Source: Syngnathus acus
Taxonomy: Eukaryota; Chordata; Actinopteri; Syngnathiformes; Syngnathidae
Length of the DNA: 64,000 nt
Reading direction: 5' to 3'
Assembly (NCBI RefSeq): GCF_901709675.1
Contig: NC_051098.1
Location: forward strand, 11,626,918-11,690,917
Shown: positions 25,585 through 37,346 of the stretch, one piece after another
Position numbering within the stretch: the first letter of the stretch is position 1
Layout: the number at the start of each line of letters is the position of its first letter
Notes under the pieces: model-generated
The model's input: only the letters and a program-made list of their open reading frames with translations
Databases searched by the model: none
Told to the model about the DNA's origin: nothing
Program-made: the position numbers and the translations under genes

Positions 25585-26657
25585 CCTACACAGGGCAAAA
25601 GAGTGGCCACTGGTGGCTTCACTTCTCATGATGGCGACGAAGCTGCATTCATATACAAGTCCCTCCAATTATTTTTGGGAAGCCAACAGCACCCATAAAA
25701 AAAATGCTTGGTTTTATGAAACCCATCTAGAGTGCGTGAGAATCGGGTGCACAGGTATGTGGGCTTTCCCTCACACTCCAGACAAAATATTTTATTGTAT
25801 TCTAAGATTTATTGCATGCCATTCCTAGAGCAAAAAATAATTTTCCCTTCTTGAGTAGCATTTGACATGCCATAAATGGGTTTCATCCATTATAGCAATT
25901 ATCGCACAGTTGTCGTATAGGGAAAATGTTAAAACATTGCATCGTGAGGATTGTCGCTCGACTAACGTCTGTGTTGGCGTGCGATCTACCTTTGGGCACA
26001 ATTACACCTCCACTCCTGTGCGTCCTCAGCCATCGTTGGAAAATGTGCATGAATTGGTCACACTCTATTAGGCTGGCGGTAGTGCGGATGATTAATGAGG
26101 CCAGAACGTGTGGACGAGTCATTGACAGCACGGTGCCAAGCCGATGTCGGATTGCAATAGTCGATGGGGAAGGGGGGCGGGGCTCGGGGAGCTGGGACCA
26201 AACGATTCCGGAGGACCTTGCGCATGAAACGAGGCATGCTGCCACTCAGTTCAAATGAATGAATAAGGTCAGAGGAAAGCATGCAATCAATACACCCCAT
26301 CTTCTGGGCAATCTCCTACTTGATGCCAGCGTATGAAACCGGAGGTTGTCTGTCCGCTTTCCTCAGCTCCATCATTACATTTTGCTTATGTTTTGCAGCT
26401 CAACAGCATCATCAACAAACCACTCTCCTATTTCATCTTTTCCCCATTTCCGTTTCAGACCCCTCGCAGCATGCCAACACACAATCACAGGGAGGAAATA
26501 ATCCTTAAAATGAGTTTCTTTTGCCCCAACACTCCAAGTTGATGTCCTAAGGGCACCTTAGAGGCCGGCATCATTTTTGGCCAACACTGTAAGATGTAAT
26601 AATAAACTCACAAAATGAGATCTGCCCTAAAACAGAAACCTCAATATATTTTACGTA

Positions 26658-26949
26658 CCGTATTTTCCGGACTATAAGGCGCACCTAAAAACCTCAAGTT
26701 TTTTTCAAAAGCCGACAGTGCGCCTTATAGTCCGGTGCGCCTTATATATGGACCGAATTCCGGCCCGCGGGCCAAATGTGTTGTGTGCTATTAACATTAT
26801 TGATATATTGTTAGTGTTTTCACTATTTCAAGTTATTATATTGTGATTGCATTAATGGTGTGCCTTATAGTCCGGTGCGCCTTATATATGGACAACGTTT
26901 TAAAATGGGCCATTCATTGAAGGTGCGCCTTATAGTCCGGAAAATACGC
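26658..26949 (+). mobile_element. Inverted-repeat element (CCGTATTTTCC family), copy 2
   Basis: Starts CCGTATTTTCCGGACTATAA after TA and ends CTTATAGTCCGGAAAATACG. Outer parts match copy 3 in the same orientation, including AAAAGCCGACAGTGCGCC and AAATGGGCCATTCATTGAAG. The middle (about 26761-26860) differs: it has CGGCCCGCGGGCC and AT-rich sequence instead of the shared core. The last base of the right end and the right TA are lost. Confidence 0.75.
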
Positions 26950-27074
26950 ACTTTTGTGCCCTTTCAAAAATGTTTTGTTCATGCATAGATGTCCCTGACA
27001 TACTTTGAGTGACAGTTAAAACACTTAAATGGAAATTAATGGCGGGTAGTAGTCAAAGTGGACACAAAAGTCAA

Positions 27075-27128
27075 CATGTTTCAACTCCCTCTGTGTGTCG
27101 AACGGCACACAGAGGGAGTTGAAACATG
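27075..27128. repeat. Perfect 23-bp inverted repeat with 8-base loop
   Basis: Arms at 27075-27097 and 27106-27128 are exact reverse complements. The left arm begins CATGTTTCAACTCC and ends CTGTGTG. The loop is TCGAACGG. The pairing stops abruptly outside the arms. It could form a hairpin in DNA or in the grik4 pre-mRNA. No flanking target duplication was seen. Confidence 0.9.
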
Positions 27129-27810
27129 AATGCATTTCTCTTTCTGAAATTGTGAAGCTGACTGTGGAAGCAAAGAAAAAAGGTTAGCCGGTGCCACTCA
27201 GGGTCACCATGCCTTTGTCTGGGGAGTTGTAATTACTGCTCGCTGGACTACAAGAGGGTGGGAACAGGCCATGATTTAATCTTCCTTTCTATTTGCCAAA
27301 ATAAATTTGCCCCAAGGGGATCCAAGAGGCTTTTTTGAGGTCATTCAGTTTAGTATCTTTGGAATCTAACGAGTGCCTTTGACAAGGAGTCGGTGAAATC
27401 AATGCCGGCTTCACCTACAAAATTTCCTCCTCCTACCAACTTGTTTTTCTTTCATCTGTCAAAGCTTGATCCTTATCAGGTGGCGTTGAGGGACTACCCT
27501 AGGACAAGGTATATTTAATTTGGATTTCTAGATGATGATTATGGAGTGCAGACTGTTTATTTTGGGATGTTGGCACCGAGCACGCTCTGCGGATTGCAGC
27601 AGCTGCTTCAGACAGTGTGTCAGAGGGTGAGATTTTGATAAAGTGCCGCATCTGCTGCTGGAACGCAGTTGTCGTGCATCTGGGGTAGCACGGTGTGTCA
27701 ACACATCTTAAAAGAAAACACATGAAACACTGTTTGCACTATGTCGGCAGGTGTAGGGATGGCGGCTCGGCGAACATGCCCCAAGTGATGATTCCGTATT
27801 CTGTACTCAC

Positions 27811-27976
27811 AGTCGGCCTGTGCACAGATGAGGCAGGAGGTGGTGCTGTTAAAGAAGGTGAGAAGACTCGCCACAGCTAGACTGACATCCATGTTGGTTG
27901 GCCTCAGGTCGAGAGTGGTGAAACGAGGGTATTGGACCTTTAGAATGTCTTCCGGAGCCACCTTCACATAAGGAAC
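27811..27976 (-). CDS. grik4: grik4 exon C: amino-terminal domain, upper-to-lower lobe
   Basis: Exon of 166 bases: 55 codons (residues 88-142) plus the T of a split cysteine codon. It reads [15 protein letters not shown], then [20 protein letters not shown], then [15 protein letters not shown]. This matches the kainate receptor segment in which xPHFKVAPE is followed by RFTTLNLHPSNxDxSxAV. The acceptor is CCGGTGCAG and the donor is GTGAGT. The intron before is about 15.1 kb, the longest internal one here; the one after is 6.1 kb. N130 (NST) is a glycosylation sequon. Three cysteines (135, 138 and the split 143) lie close together, as in mammalian GluK4, where the segment reads CLICAKAEC. Confidence 0.96.
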
Positions 27977-28109
27977 CTGCACCGGGACAAGGAAGTCAGG
28001 ATTACGATTTACGTCGAATTATTGCCTGAGGTGTTAAATGAAACCGTCCCACATTTTTGGAAATTTGTGAATAATAAAAAAAATAAATGAATCTAATCGA
28101 AGTGATCAT

Positions 28110-28530
28110 TTCTGGCACCACCTGACAGTTGTCTGAGAAGTAGCACCCACAACCTTTCTTTCAACCGGCTTGAAATCAGCTGACTATTTTACTTTTGACA
28201 GCAGTTTTCACAGATGCCTGAGGAGCACACGACCCTCAACCTGAATTTGAAAGCAGTCAAAGCACATCTGACATTTCCCAGACAGATGTCTGAGGAACCA
28301 CTCTTCAACCTGAATTTGAACCATGGCTAGAAATTCAATTCCTGTCAAGGGGGGCGGGGTCAGAGAAGTCACATGCTCAATATCTCTTTTCTGACACTAT
28401 CTGATCATGGTCTGAGGAGAAGTACCCTTATTCTTTATTCACATTACTGTCGACTATCTCACTATCAAACATCTGACACTACTAGTGTGGGATGTTTGAT
28501 AAGTAATACCCTCAACTCTGGGTTAAAAAT
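28110..28530 (+). repeat. Degenerate tandem-like region
   Basis: The block CAGATG-CTGAGGA-(variable)-CAACCTGAATTTGAA appears at 28211-28251 and 28283-28320. Looser versions with CTGACA, GTCTGAG(G)AG and TACCCT recur up to about 28530. It looks like an old, decayed tandem array with units of roughly 70-95 bases. Confidence 0.5.
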
Positions 28531-29555
28531 AGAATAGCTTCAAATCACAATCCCAATTCAAAAGAAAATTCTGAGGTCAACCTGCAACCCAAATTTGACC
28601 TTGAGTCAAATCACAACTCAAGCAAACATCTCATTTTTGGCATCCTTTGACATGACACGTCCACCAACAAAAATATACAAAATTGTAAAGATGTAAAAAT
28701 GAGGACGTGAATATTTTCCATTTGGGAATCAAAGACAACCCAAGCCTCTAAGCAGCTACACATGCATACTCATCACACATTTTTAGTGAGTGACGAAGAT
28801 ACTAAACTGTCTTTATGGATCACAGAATTTTTTTTCATGCCACCCACAAGAACAAGCTCTTGTTCCACAGCATTCATTTGAACGCCTCCACAGCCAATGT
28901 TTTCAAACATCTTTTAACAAGACTCCACGGATCACTAGATCGACATTCCAGGTGACGTGACAGTGACAAAATATATAAAACATCTCATAAATCTACTCGC
29001 TGATTGTGTTCTACACCTATAACAAGGAACCTTTAGGGAAAATTAACGTCAATTGATCTGCTTGGACGAGAGTGAAACATTAGTGTAACTCTTACTGGCA
29101 TCATTCATTTTCAAAATTAGTTGTATCTTTCTGATTAGGGATGTTTTTCGGCACATTTTGTGCATGCTAATTGCGTACAAAACCCAGGCTGAAATCCTGG
29201 CTTAGTATTATTCAGAGAAAAGGATTTCATTAATGAGTAGAAAAGGCATATAGTGTTTCTTGTGTCAACAAAAATTAGACACAGAGGGTAAGAAAAGAAA
29301 AGCCAGCCAAGCCCTTGTTGAGAATCAATAAATACACTTCTGTCCACTTCAGTGGGGCATGCAATCTTGATTGATTACCCTTGTTCTCACAGTGTTGATT
29401 TGCTGTAGCGTTAGAAATATATGTATTCCCACGTGGCGTGTAATTAAATCCAAACAACTCCAATTGCACTAAAAGGTGTTTTAGACGCAGGCGAATTTCT
29501 ACTGCAAGTGAGCAGATATGTGGAGCAGAACATTTGACGTTAAATGCCTCACAGT

Positions 29556-29746
29556 AGTGATGGGCAAATGAAGCTTCACGAACCAGTTGCAGTCTTTGAC
29601 TGCTCTAGATCGAGCTATTCAAAACTGGTCTGAAAGCACACTGATTAGCTATTCCTTCAAGCCCTTTAAACCAACAGCGCCATCTAGAGGAGTCAAAATA
29701 TACAACTGGTTCATGAAGCCAATTTGAAGCTTCATTTGCCCATCAC
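29556..29746. mobile_element. Short inverted-repeat element (AGTGATGGGCAAATGAAGC ends)
   Basis: The 191-base element has AGTGATGGGCAAATGAAGCT at the left and AGCTTCATTTGCCCATCAC at the right, exact inverted repeats over about 19 bases. Further inverted matching inside (GAACCAGTTG and CAACTGGTTC) indicates one long terminal repeat with a gap. No clear target duplication was found. The ends resemble short hAT-type elements common in fish, a match recalled rather than tested. Confidence 0.75.
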
Positions 29747-30555
29747 AACCTCTCAAGTCACATGGAATTGTGAGATGTGCTTTATAAACCATGTCGTCAG
29801 ATTGTTAAACTCCAAAGCCAATGACCTTTTTATAATGGGAACTACTCTATGCGACCATAAACTGGCTCTTGCTAACATGGCATCACAACTCAAAGCCAGC
29901 TTGCATCCATTGCCCCTGAATGAAATTAGTGTCAGAAGATGTGACCAGATATTCACAACCAAGGTTGTCTGTGAGGCCGGAGTGGGAAATGGGGTGAGAG
30001 TGAGTAGCAGGTGTTGGGTCAGTCAGCTGGCCGACCATCAGGGCGGAGCCCAGTGGGGCTTGAAGGGGATACTGGAGGACATGCCGAGTTGGAGAAGAGC
30101 AACAGGGAAGGGAGCCTCTTCATCACGGCAGATTGCCTGTCTGAGCTCTTCTCAGCGGCCATGCATTGCCTTCCTCCTCGTCCCCATATTCCCTTGATTG
30201 GTTTTCAATCCTTGCCCATTGTTGTGTAATGGAGTCCCTTGGTATCTGGATAGATAGAGGGACAGCGAGCGGTGACAGCCCCCCGATGGAACATTCAAAC
30301 CTGGGTAATAAGGAGCCCTAAACCTGAATAATAGTAGTGCAGCACGCAGGGGAATTGAGCCCCACTCTGGGACCATCGTTGATTGTTTCAATTGGATTTG
30401 TCCAATCTCACACTTCACTTTTCAAAGTTGTCACATTTTCTCTTGATTCTCAATGTACAGTTCTGTTCTATTTTCCACAGTTGTCAAAGTTCCCCTAAAC
30501 GTTGTCCTGGTGTTACCTTTGTTCCTGAAAAAAGCTATTTCCGATTGGGGACGGG

Positions 30556-30632
30556 CAGGGAAAGGATTAATTGCTCGTTAAGAATTTGGTCAATTGTGTG
30601 GAATTGATTGTTAATTGTGCCTTGAAGCTATC
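30556..30632 (+). repeat. Dispersed repeat pair, member 2
   Basis: Worn copy of the segment at 18179-18250, in the same orientation, with several scattered substitutions. Confidence 0.5.
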
Positions 30633-32460
30633 GAGGGGAAAATGGATAGCACTACTTCGCTGCAGTCTTCTAACATGCTGTCTAAATAAGCACATTTTTT
30701 TCTTTATTCGGTTCATTAGTCAAATTTACAAAATTAAACCAAAAGGTTGTAGACTAGCTTCTATGATATGATCTTACAAATCCCCCCTTTTTCTTCTAAG
30801 CAATACTATGAATTGATTACCTAACAGTAGCTGTGCAATGTTTTGACTCCAAAGACAGAAAAATCAATGTCCAGGCAAGAAGAACAGCGAGTTGTCGACC
30901 GCGTTCGAAGCACCTGCCACACTTCTTATCTGCAACCAACAGCTCCGATAATTCACCCATATTGGTCGATTGATCGGGAAAATCGGTGCGATGCGTCTTC
31001 TGCGTCATTCCGGTATTACTCCAAATATAGTTGAACTCTATGGAGGAAAGTCATTAGAAATTTTGAGGTAGCATTAAAACCTATTTTCATGTGGTGACAT
31101 TAAGAAATTGAGGTCTGTTATTTGTTCCACTGATTCCAAGGCTCCGTTTCCACTTTAATATAAAATACGTGAATATATATAGTTATATTTTCATCTCATG
31201 AATGTAAATGAATATCCAATATTTTCCATCGCTCTGTTTTTAAGGTGTTTAATTTGCTGCTTGAAGAGTGATTGCATATTTTTACCGAGGCGCAAAACAA
31301 ATATCTGAAAGTCAATATTTGATATTTGAAATTAAATTGAGGCATTATTTAAACATCTGCTGAGTCATTATTGCCATTGGAGCAGGCTGTAAGAAAATAT
31401 CAAATATTTTCCAACATTAAGAGCCAAAGGTGCTTTCTGGCGGCATTGCCGTGACGAACCGCAGTGTTGACTGCTGCTGAAAGAAAAACGTTTGTCAGCG
31501 AGCAGGATGAGCAGATGAAGACAGAGTACAAGTCAAACACGAGGGAAAGCCAAGACTTAAAGCCTACAGCTCGATTGTCATATGAGAACGACCAAGAGTG
31601 TGATTCCAGTTAAAACTGGATCATTTGTCGTGATATTTTTTTTTTGTACAAACTACAGACGCTATAATGGTCAAGGACATGATGTACTTTTGTTCTCGGT
31701 TAAAGTTGGCAGATACGTTGATTTTGTCGATTTGGCAGCAAAATGGACAGTAGCCATTTGTACCCTTCTTTTGGAATTGAAATCATGTTTACCGAGTCAA
31801 TGTTGGTTTCGATCTATTTATTAAGTATTATAATTTGGCTGTGTTAAAGATGGAATGTGTTTTTAAGTTAATCCTCTTATTTTAAACTTTGGCTGACATC
31901 ACTCAGTAATATTGATTATAGAATGAATCATTTGATATGTTTTGTGACAATTTCTCAAGTTATGCTTGCCGATTGCGCGAATGGTAACTGTCTCTGTTCA
32001 TTCTGTTTTGGATTTGTGTATCCAGTATGCATGTGCTCTTGTCCGCACATATGCACACGCGTGTGTTTTCCCTGCAGTGTGACAGAAGGGATGGCAGGTC
32101 TGCAGACTGCGGCGTGACGGGCGTTTAATGAGGACGTTCTCACAGGAGCCAACAAATACAATGCACGCCCTGCTCGCAGGAGGAAAGAGGATGCACCTTT
32201 GCTCATCGGCAAACACATGTTGACCCAATTACGATACGCTTACAATAGGCTTACATTCATTATTGACAACATTACCCTCTGATTTGCTAGCATGACCTAA
32301 AAGAAAGCTGGAATCCTTAGATAGGCAAGACAGTGGTGTGATGTCCATTGACTTGATTATGTATGCAAATTATGAGTCTTAGACGTTACTCTACTACTAG
32401 TTTGATAGGCAACATTTATGCTAGGTTGATGGCGGCCATGACAGCAGCAAGTCTAAAATT

Positions 32461-32803
32461 GTGTGTGTGTGTGTGTGCGTGTGTGGGTGTGAGAGAGAGA
32501 GAGAGAGACAGGTGAGAGAGAGAGACAGGTGAGAGAGAGAGAGAGAGAGAGACAGGTGAGAGAAAGAGGGAGAGAGAAAGAGAGAGGGAGAGAGAAAGAG
32601 AGCGAGAAAGAGACAGAGCTAGACAGAGCGAGAGACTGAGCTAGACAGAGCGAGAGACAAAACGAGAGAGCGAGAGACAAAGCGAGAGAGCAAGAGAGAC
32701 AGGTGAGTGAGAGAGACAGGTGAGTGAGAGAGACAGGTGAGAGAGAGACAGGCGTGAGAGAGAGACAGGCGAGAGAGAGAGACAGACGAGAGAGAGACAG
32801 ACG
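32461..32803 (+). repeat. Compound (GT)n/(GA)n microsatellite
   Basis: Begins with about 28 bases of GT repeat, then about 310 bases of GA-rich sequence in which AGAGAGACAGGTGAG-like units recur. It is purine-rich on the plus strand and therefore CU-rich in the grik4 pre-mRNA. The long frame of leucines and serines on the minus strand is a product of this repeat. Confidence 0.95.
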
Positions 32804-33104
32804 CATATGTGCACTTTGTAACTTTTTCATTCTGCGTTACCTATAGTCATACAATTCTGCTTTTGTTAAGAAACAGTGTGCTAACCGACGGCTCCATGAT
32901 TCATAAGAGACACTACAATGTTCTGAGGACTTGCTGTGAGTCACCTTCGAATGAACATGAACAGAACACCCAGTCTCGTCATTGAAAAATCACACGTTGT
33001 CACTTCATGACTATCACAAAAGAGCCATATTAAGCTCATTGTTGTCATGATAAAACAAAAAGGGTGTCGACAATATGTGTGATTATAATTTATCCTTCCA
33101 TTTA

Positions 33105-33516
33105 CCGTATTTTCCGGACTATAAGGCGCACCTAAAAACCTAAAATTTTCTCAAAAGCCGACAGTGCGCCTTATAGTCCGGTGCGCCTTATATATGGACG
33201 AAATTCCTAAATTTAAACTGGCCCGAAGCATTGTGTCATGAAATCAATCATAAGTGGCCCGCTGAAGACTATGAATCATGAATCAAAAAGACTATGGATC
33301 ATTATTTTCTGATTATAAAGTAACTTGTTGCATCTGAAGTTGAAATAAAAAAGATAAAATGGAGAATGAGTTGATTTGGATTAAAAATCTGACAAGATGC
33401 ATTAATGGTGCGCCTTATAGTCCGGTGCACCTTATATAAGGACAAAGTTTTAAAATGGGCCATTCATTGAAGGTGCGCCTTATAGTCCGGTGCGCCTTAT
33501 AGTCCGGAAAATACGG
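33105..33516 (+). mobile_element. TA-flanked inverted-repeat element (CCGTATTTTCC family), copy 3
   Basis: The 412-base element starts CCGTATTTTCCGGACTATAA and ends TTATAGTCCGGAAAATACGG, with TA at both sides (33103-33104 and 33517-33518). The internal sequence is the inverse of copy 1, including TAAGTGGCCCGCTGAAGAC and GATGCATTAATGGTGCGCC. The right end carries the word CGCCTTATAGTCCGG twice in tandem. No coding capacity. Confidence 0.82.
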
Positions 33517-33639
33517 TAATTTGGTGGCGTGCAACAATATGTGCCTTTATTTTCCCCTTGATGCAATAAAACCACCCAAACATTTACAGTTAGTCAATTT
33601 GCATCGGGGTCGAAACCAATATATATTGCGCTAGACTTT

Positions 33640-33712
33640 CGGGGCTAAAGTAGCTTAGCAGTTAGACAGACTGCCATGTTAAGAATTGTTCGACCCTAGC
33701 AGACGTTTTTGC
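33640..33712 (+). repeat. Possible tRNA-derived SINE fragment
   Basis: TAGCTTAGCAGTTAGACAGA resembles an A box and TTGTTCGACCCTAG, about 40 bases on, resembles a B box. No tail or target duplication is evident, so this is a weak call. Confidence 0.25.
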
Positions 33713-34429
33713 TCCACTGCGGGCTATTCGAGTTCAACAGAACATTTCTGGTCATATTCAAATAACAGGCCAGGAATCACCAACTACTGAGCTCGAGTTA
33801 TGCAGTCGAGTGTGAAAGCCTTTCTGCTACCTGTCTGCTGTGAATCCGAGTGGAGCAGTGCGAGTAGGTGAGCACGCCATATGCAGAGCAGAGCCATAAT
33901 GTGCAAAGTACATCTGTTACTTTGAACAGCGGAAGAGCGAAACCTATTCATCATAACACTTTTTATGGGTCATCAAACATGTCAGCCGCGTTCACACTGT
34001 TTGAAGGGTGTTGTTTACTGTACGCATATTGCGAAGTTCTGGCTATCAATTAGCACACAACACAGGCTTGGATGATAAAAGAGATCTGTCCTTGAAAACA
34101 CAAATGTTCTGCTGCCTTTCTGTGTAAATCAGTATTCGCATTGAAATGAATTGATTATGCTGCTGCCCCAAAAAAAAAATATTAAGGGAAGAAAAAGGAA
34201 GGCCTAACATGGCTACAGCAACTCCACCCTCGAAACCATCTCATCTTGGTGTCAGTACCAGCAGCGAGATCTCAATTTGTGCTAGTAATGAGCCTGCTTC
34301 AGGTCCCAGTAGCCATGGAAGTAGCAGCCGAGTGATAAAGATGAAGTGTGCCGCGGCTCCCATGGTGCCTTTTAGCAAAGTGGAACATTGACCATGAGAT
34401 CTCTATCTCATTGATCAGACGATTCAGAT

Positions 34430-34443
34430 GGGGGGGGGGGGGG
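34430..34443 (+). repeat. Poly-G run (14 bases)
   Basis: Uninterrupted run of G followed by a short A run. Confidence 0.9.
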
Positions 34444-37126
34444 AAAAAAGTTCATTTCCTCCTGGAGTCCGTTCCTCTCTCCACTGCCCTTTTCCAGAAC
34501 CAATGTCATTGGAAAATGAGCTAGCTAGAAAGGCTCTCCTGTTAGGCTATACCAGGGATGACCGGGAAAGCACTTTCTGCATATACCTAACCTCTTCCCT
34601 AACCTCTTACGGAGTCTTATTGGAGAGTGTTGTAAAAAATTCAGTGAGTAGGTGGATGGATATCTCCCTAGTGGCTGAATAAAGACATCTGAGGAAAGCG
34701 GTGACAGCTCGAAAGGCAAAAAGTTGAATGTGAGAAACAGTCCGGAGTTTTTGCTCTTAAGTATTGCTCGTTTAAATTGCCCTGACTCTTTAAAACATTA
34801 ATCTTAGGATTATCATCATCCACCACTGAAACCACATAAATTTGTACTGCGGCATAGTCTTTGAATGAGTCATATCGTCACAGTCCACAATGGTAGACTA
34901 AGTCATAATCAGACCATCTGGTAAAAGCGTACAACTAAAAAATAATCAAAATGTGATTTATGTGATGTTTGAACAAGTTTGGCAGAAAGCTCATTTAAAA
35001 CACTTTCATTTTAAACTGGATCATTTTGCACCTAATAATCGGTTACCACTTGTGTCCAGTGGTGGCGCTAGACCTTTATCATTGGTTAAATTCTCGACTT
35101 TGGGCCTCTGGAATGCCCAACATTGCAGCAGGCTTATTAGGTACATTTTGTCTTTGACTCTGCCTGGGCAGTGTCTATTGAGATTAAGCAAGCACCTCAC
35201 CACCATTAATAAGCAATTTACAGCTTTGACTTTGCAATCCTTCTAACACTCAGCAGTTTCTTCTCTTGTTGCTTGTCTTGCTGCACTGCAACCATTCAAA
35301 TAAAAGTGTTTTTTTAAGTTTTCAAAGGCCTAGTTCCTGTGAAAGTGGATCTAAGCTTTTTCCCGAGTCCATTATTTTGATGGCAACGCTCGTAAATGGT
35401 TCCTGTTGCTGTTAAAATAGTACTACGAATATGACTTTGTCAGCGAGACAAACTCCAAATTCTGATTTGCCAACTTCTTTTCTCTGCGGCATTTTGTGAC
35501 ACTCTGCAGTTTCCCATTTTTGCGGGTTTTCACCAAAAGATGACAAACGGACAAACAGGTTCAGTAAAGACACTAGCTAGTCGGTTAGCTGTCTCTGTTA
35601 GCTAAAAATTTGCTTTTCAGGGGTCACCCAGCAAAATTAGCAGCTAGCGGCTGATTGTGTTTTGAATTAAATGGTGAGTCAAATCATCTGGAGTTAATGG
35701 ATGAACATAAAAGACATTTTTTAACTGATAAAGCTCCTAAGATGATGGACATTCATAACTCTGCCAATGACAAGGAAAGCCACATGGAGTGGCAGCCTTT
35801 ACTATTCCCTGGTTTCCATTAGCGTGTCTGACCCGCTTATCATTTACACTTGGGTGTGGGATGAAGGGAAAAGGGCGAGAAAGAGATAGGTTGCAGAGGG
35901 CAAATGATAAAGTAAGCAAGACAGGCGCAGGAAGAGCCCGAGAACAATAACAAGGAAAACTCAGCGAGCCGTGTCTCGTGTAGATTCCATAATAACGGAT
36001 ATTAGAAAAAATGTCTCTAGATAGAGAAGAAAATTGACTGGAAATATTGTATGGCAACACAAAAGCAGAGTAATGAGTGCAAATTAGAGCAACAAGTGCA
36101 AATGGGTTTGTAATATTGACAGGAGAAGGAATGTCACACAATAAATTTATGGAGATTTCCCTTGGGGGTGGGGGGGGGGGTGCATGATGGGGGCTTAGAA
36201 ATTAAAATGAACTTGGTAGCATGTTAGAGAGATATGAAAACAGGTTGTATGAACTTCCCAATCACTTTTTCGAAGGAGGAGTGCAACAAAGCCGGCTATC
36301 GGGGTTACGAAAATGTATCCAAGTTAACCATTTTCACTGATCGCTGAAACATTTATAGTTTTAATCTTGAGGCGACACAATTTTATGACACTTCTGAGAC
36401 GGTTCAAGTGTCCAAGAGGGTTCATAGAATTGTTCTTAAGATATTTTCAACACTTTGGTTCATAATGCATAAAAATAAAAGACAATGTGAGGACAAATCA
36501 ATATTGATTTGAGGAAAAAAAAAAAAAAAAAGAAATGTTTGGACTGGTCTTCAAATTAAGTATAGATCACTTTGCAGATTTTGACAAACAGCAATCAGCT
36601 CATTATTGTCTCAAGCGCTATGTTTGGTCAAATGATTTAATGAGTTATGCTATTCCAAAAAGGCTCATCATTTAATTTGATTGTCATTACAGTTAAAATG
36701 AAATGTGTTTTGCTGGATCACATTCTATTTTATTTACACATTTTACAAATATTGCCAGAGTACGCAAATTTATGAGCGCGCCTTAAGTTGAAGATCAAGG
36801 AAACGTCAACTCCTACATACTCAATATCGTTCTAATCATCTTTTATTCTGATGGGTTGCAATGGGGGGGGACATCAGAGCAATGATGTAATAAAGCATGA
36901 AATGTGCAACCAAAAGAAATGTCAACTAATCTAAAATGAAACAGATTTGTCTAATGATTAATTGAACAAGTCATTCTTTTTTCACAGAATTATGTCCCCG
37001 TGGCAGTTTCTATTATCAATCGTATGGTTTGTCATCATTTGTGAGAGACAACTACACAATCACTTATATCCTTAATCATTTTGGACTTTTGGAGATTTGG
37101 AGATCAGAGCTTCTTATCATTTAAGA

Positions 37127-37232
37127 CATAGGTATCAAAGTCAAGGACCGGGGGCCAGATACGGCCCGCCACATCATTTTATGGCCCGCAAAGACAAATT
37201 GTGCATCGACAAAAATAAGTTTGACACCTCAG
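37127..37232 (+). mobile_element. hAT-like element, internally deleted, copy 3
   Basis: The 106-base remnant starts CATAGGTATCAAAGTC and ends AGTTTGACACCTCAG. It keeps the GGGGGCCAGATACGGCCCGC and CAAATTGTGCATC words but has lost the middle and most of the right half. The flanks atttaaga (37119-37126) and ttttaaga (37233-37240) match at 7 of 8 positions, so the deletion probably predates or did not disturb the insertion borders. Confidence 0.8.
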
Positions 37233-37346
37233 TTTTAAGAGTTCCTCAATGAGATGGATCGTGAGAGCTCAAGAAAAGTGATCATACATGTTTTTTCAAA
37301 GGTCTGCGGCAACGTTGTTTAGCACTTAAGCCACTCTGAGAATTAC

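Larger units (their letters stand above)
21698..27810. other. grik4 intron C/D
   Basis: Intron of about 6.1 kb. It contains an imperfect 24-base tandem (25506-25584), a (GT)n-like tract at 25384-25424, a TA-flanked-type inverted-repeat element (26658-26949), a perfect inverted repeat (27075-27128) and a small GC-rich patch around 26160-26230. No gene recognised. Confidence 0.8.

Noticed and set aside
29724-30197. 157-codon plus-strand open frame
   Set aside because: It starts inside the right end of an inverted-repeat element, has no recognisable domain, and shows no coding-like composition.
32453-32830. 125-codon Ser/Leu-rich minus-strand frame
   Set aside because: It is a direct translation of the GA microsatellite.
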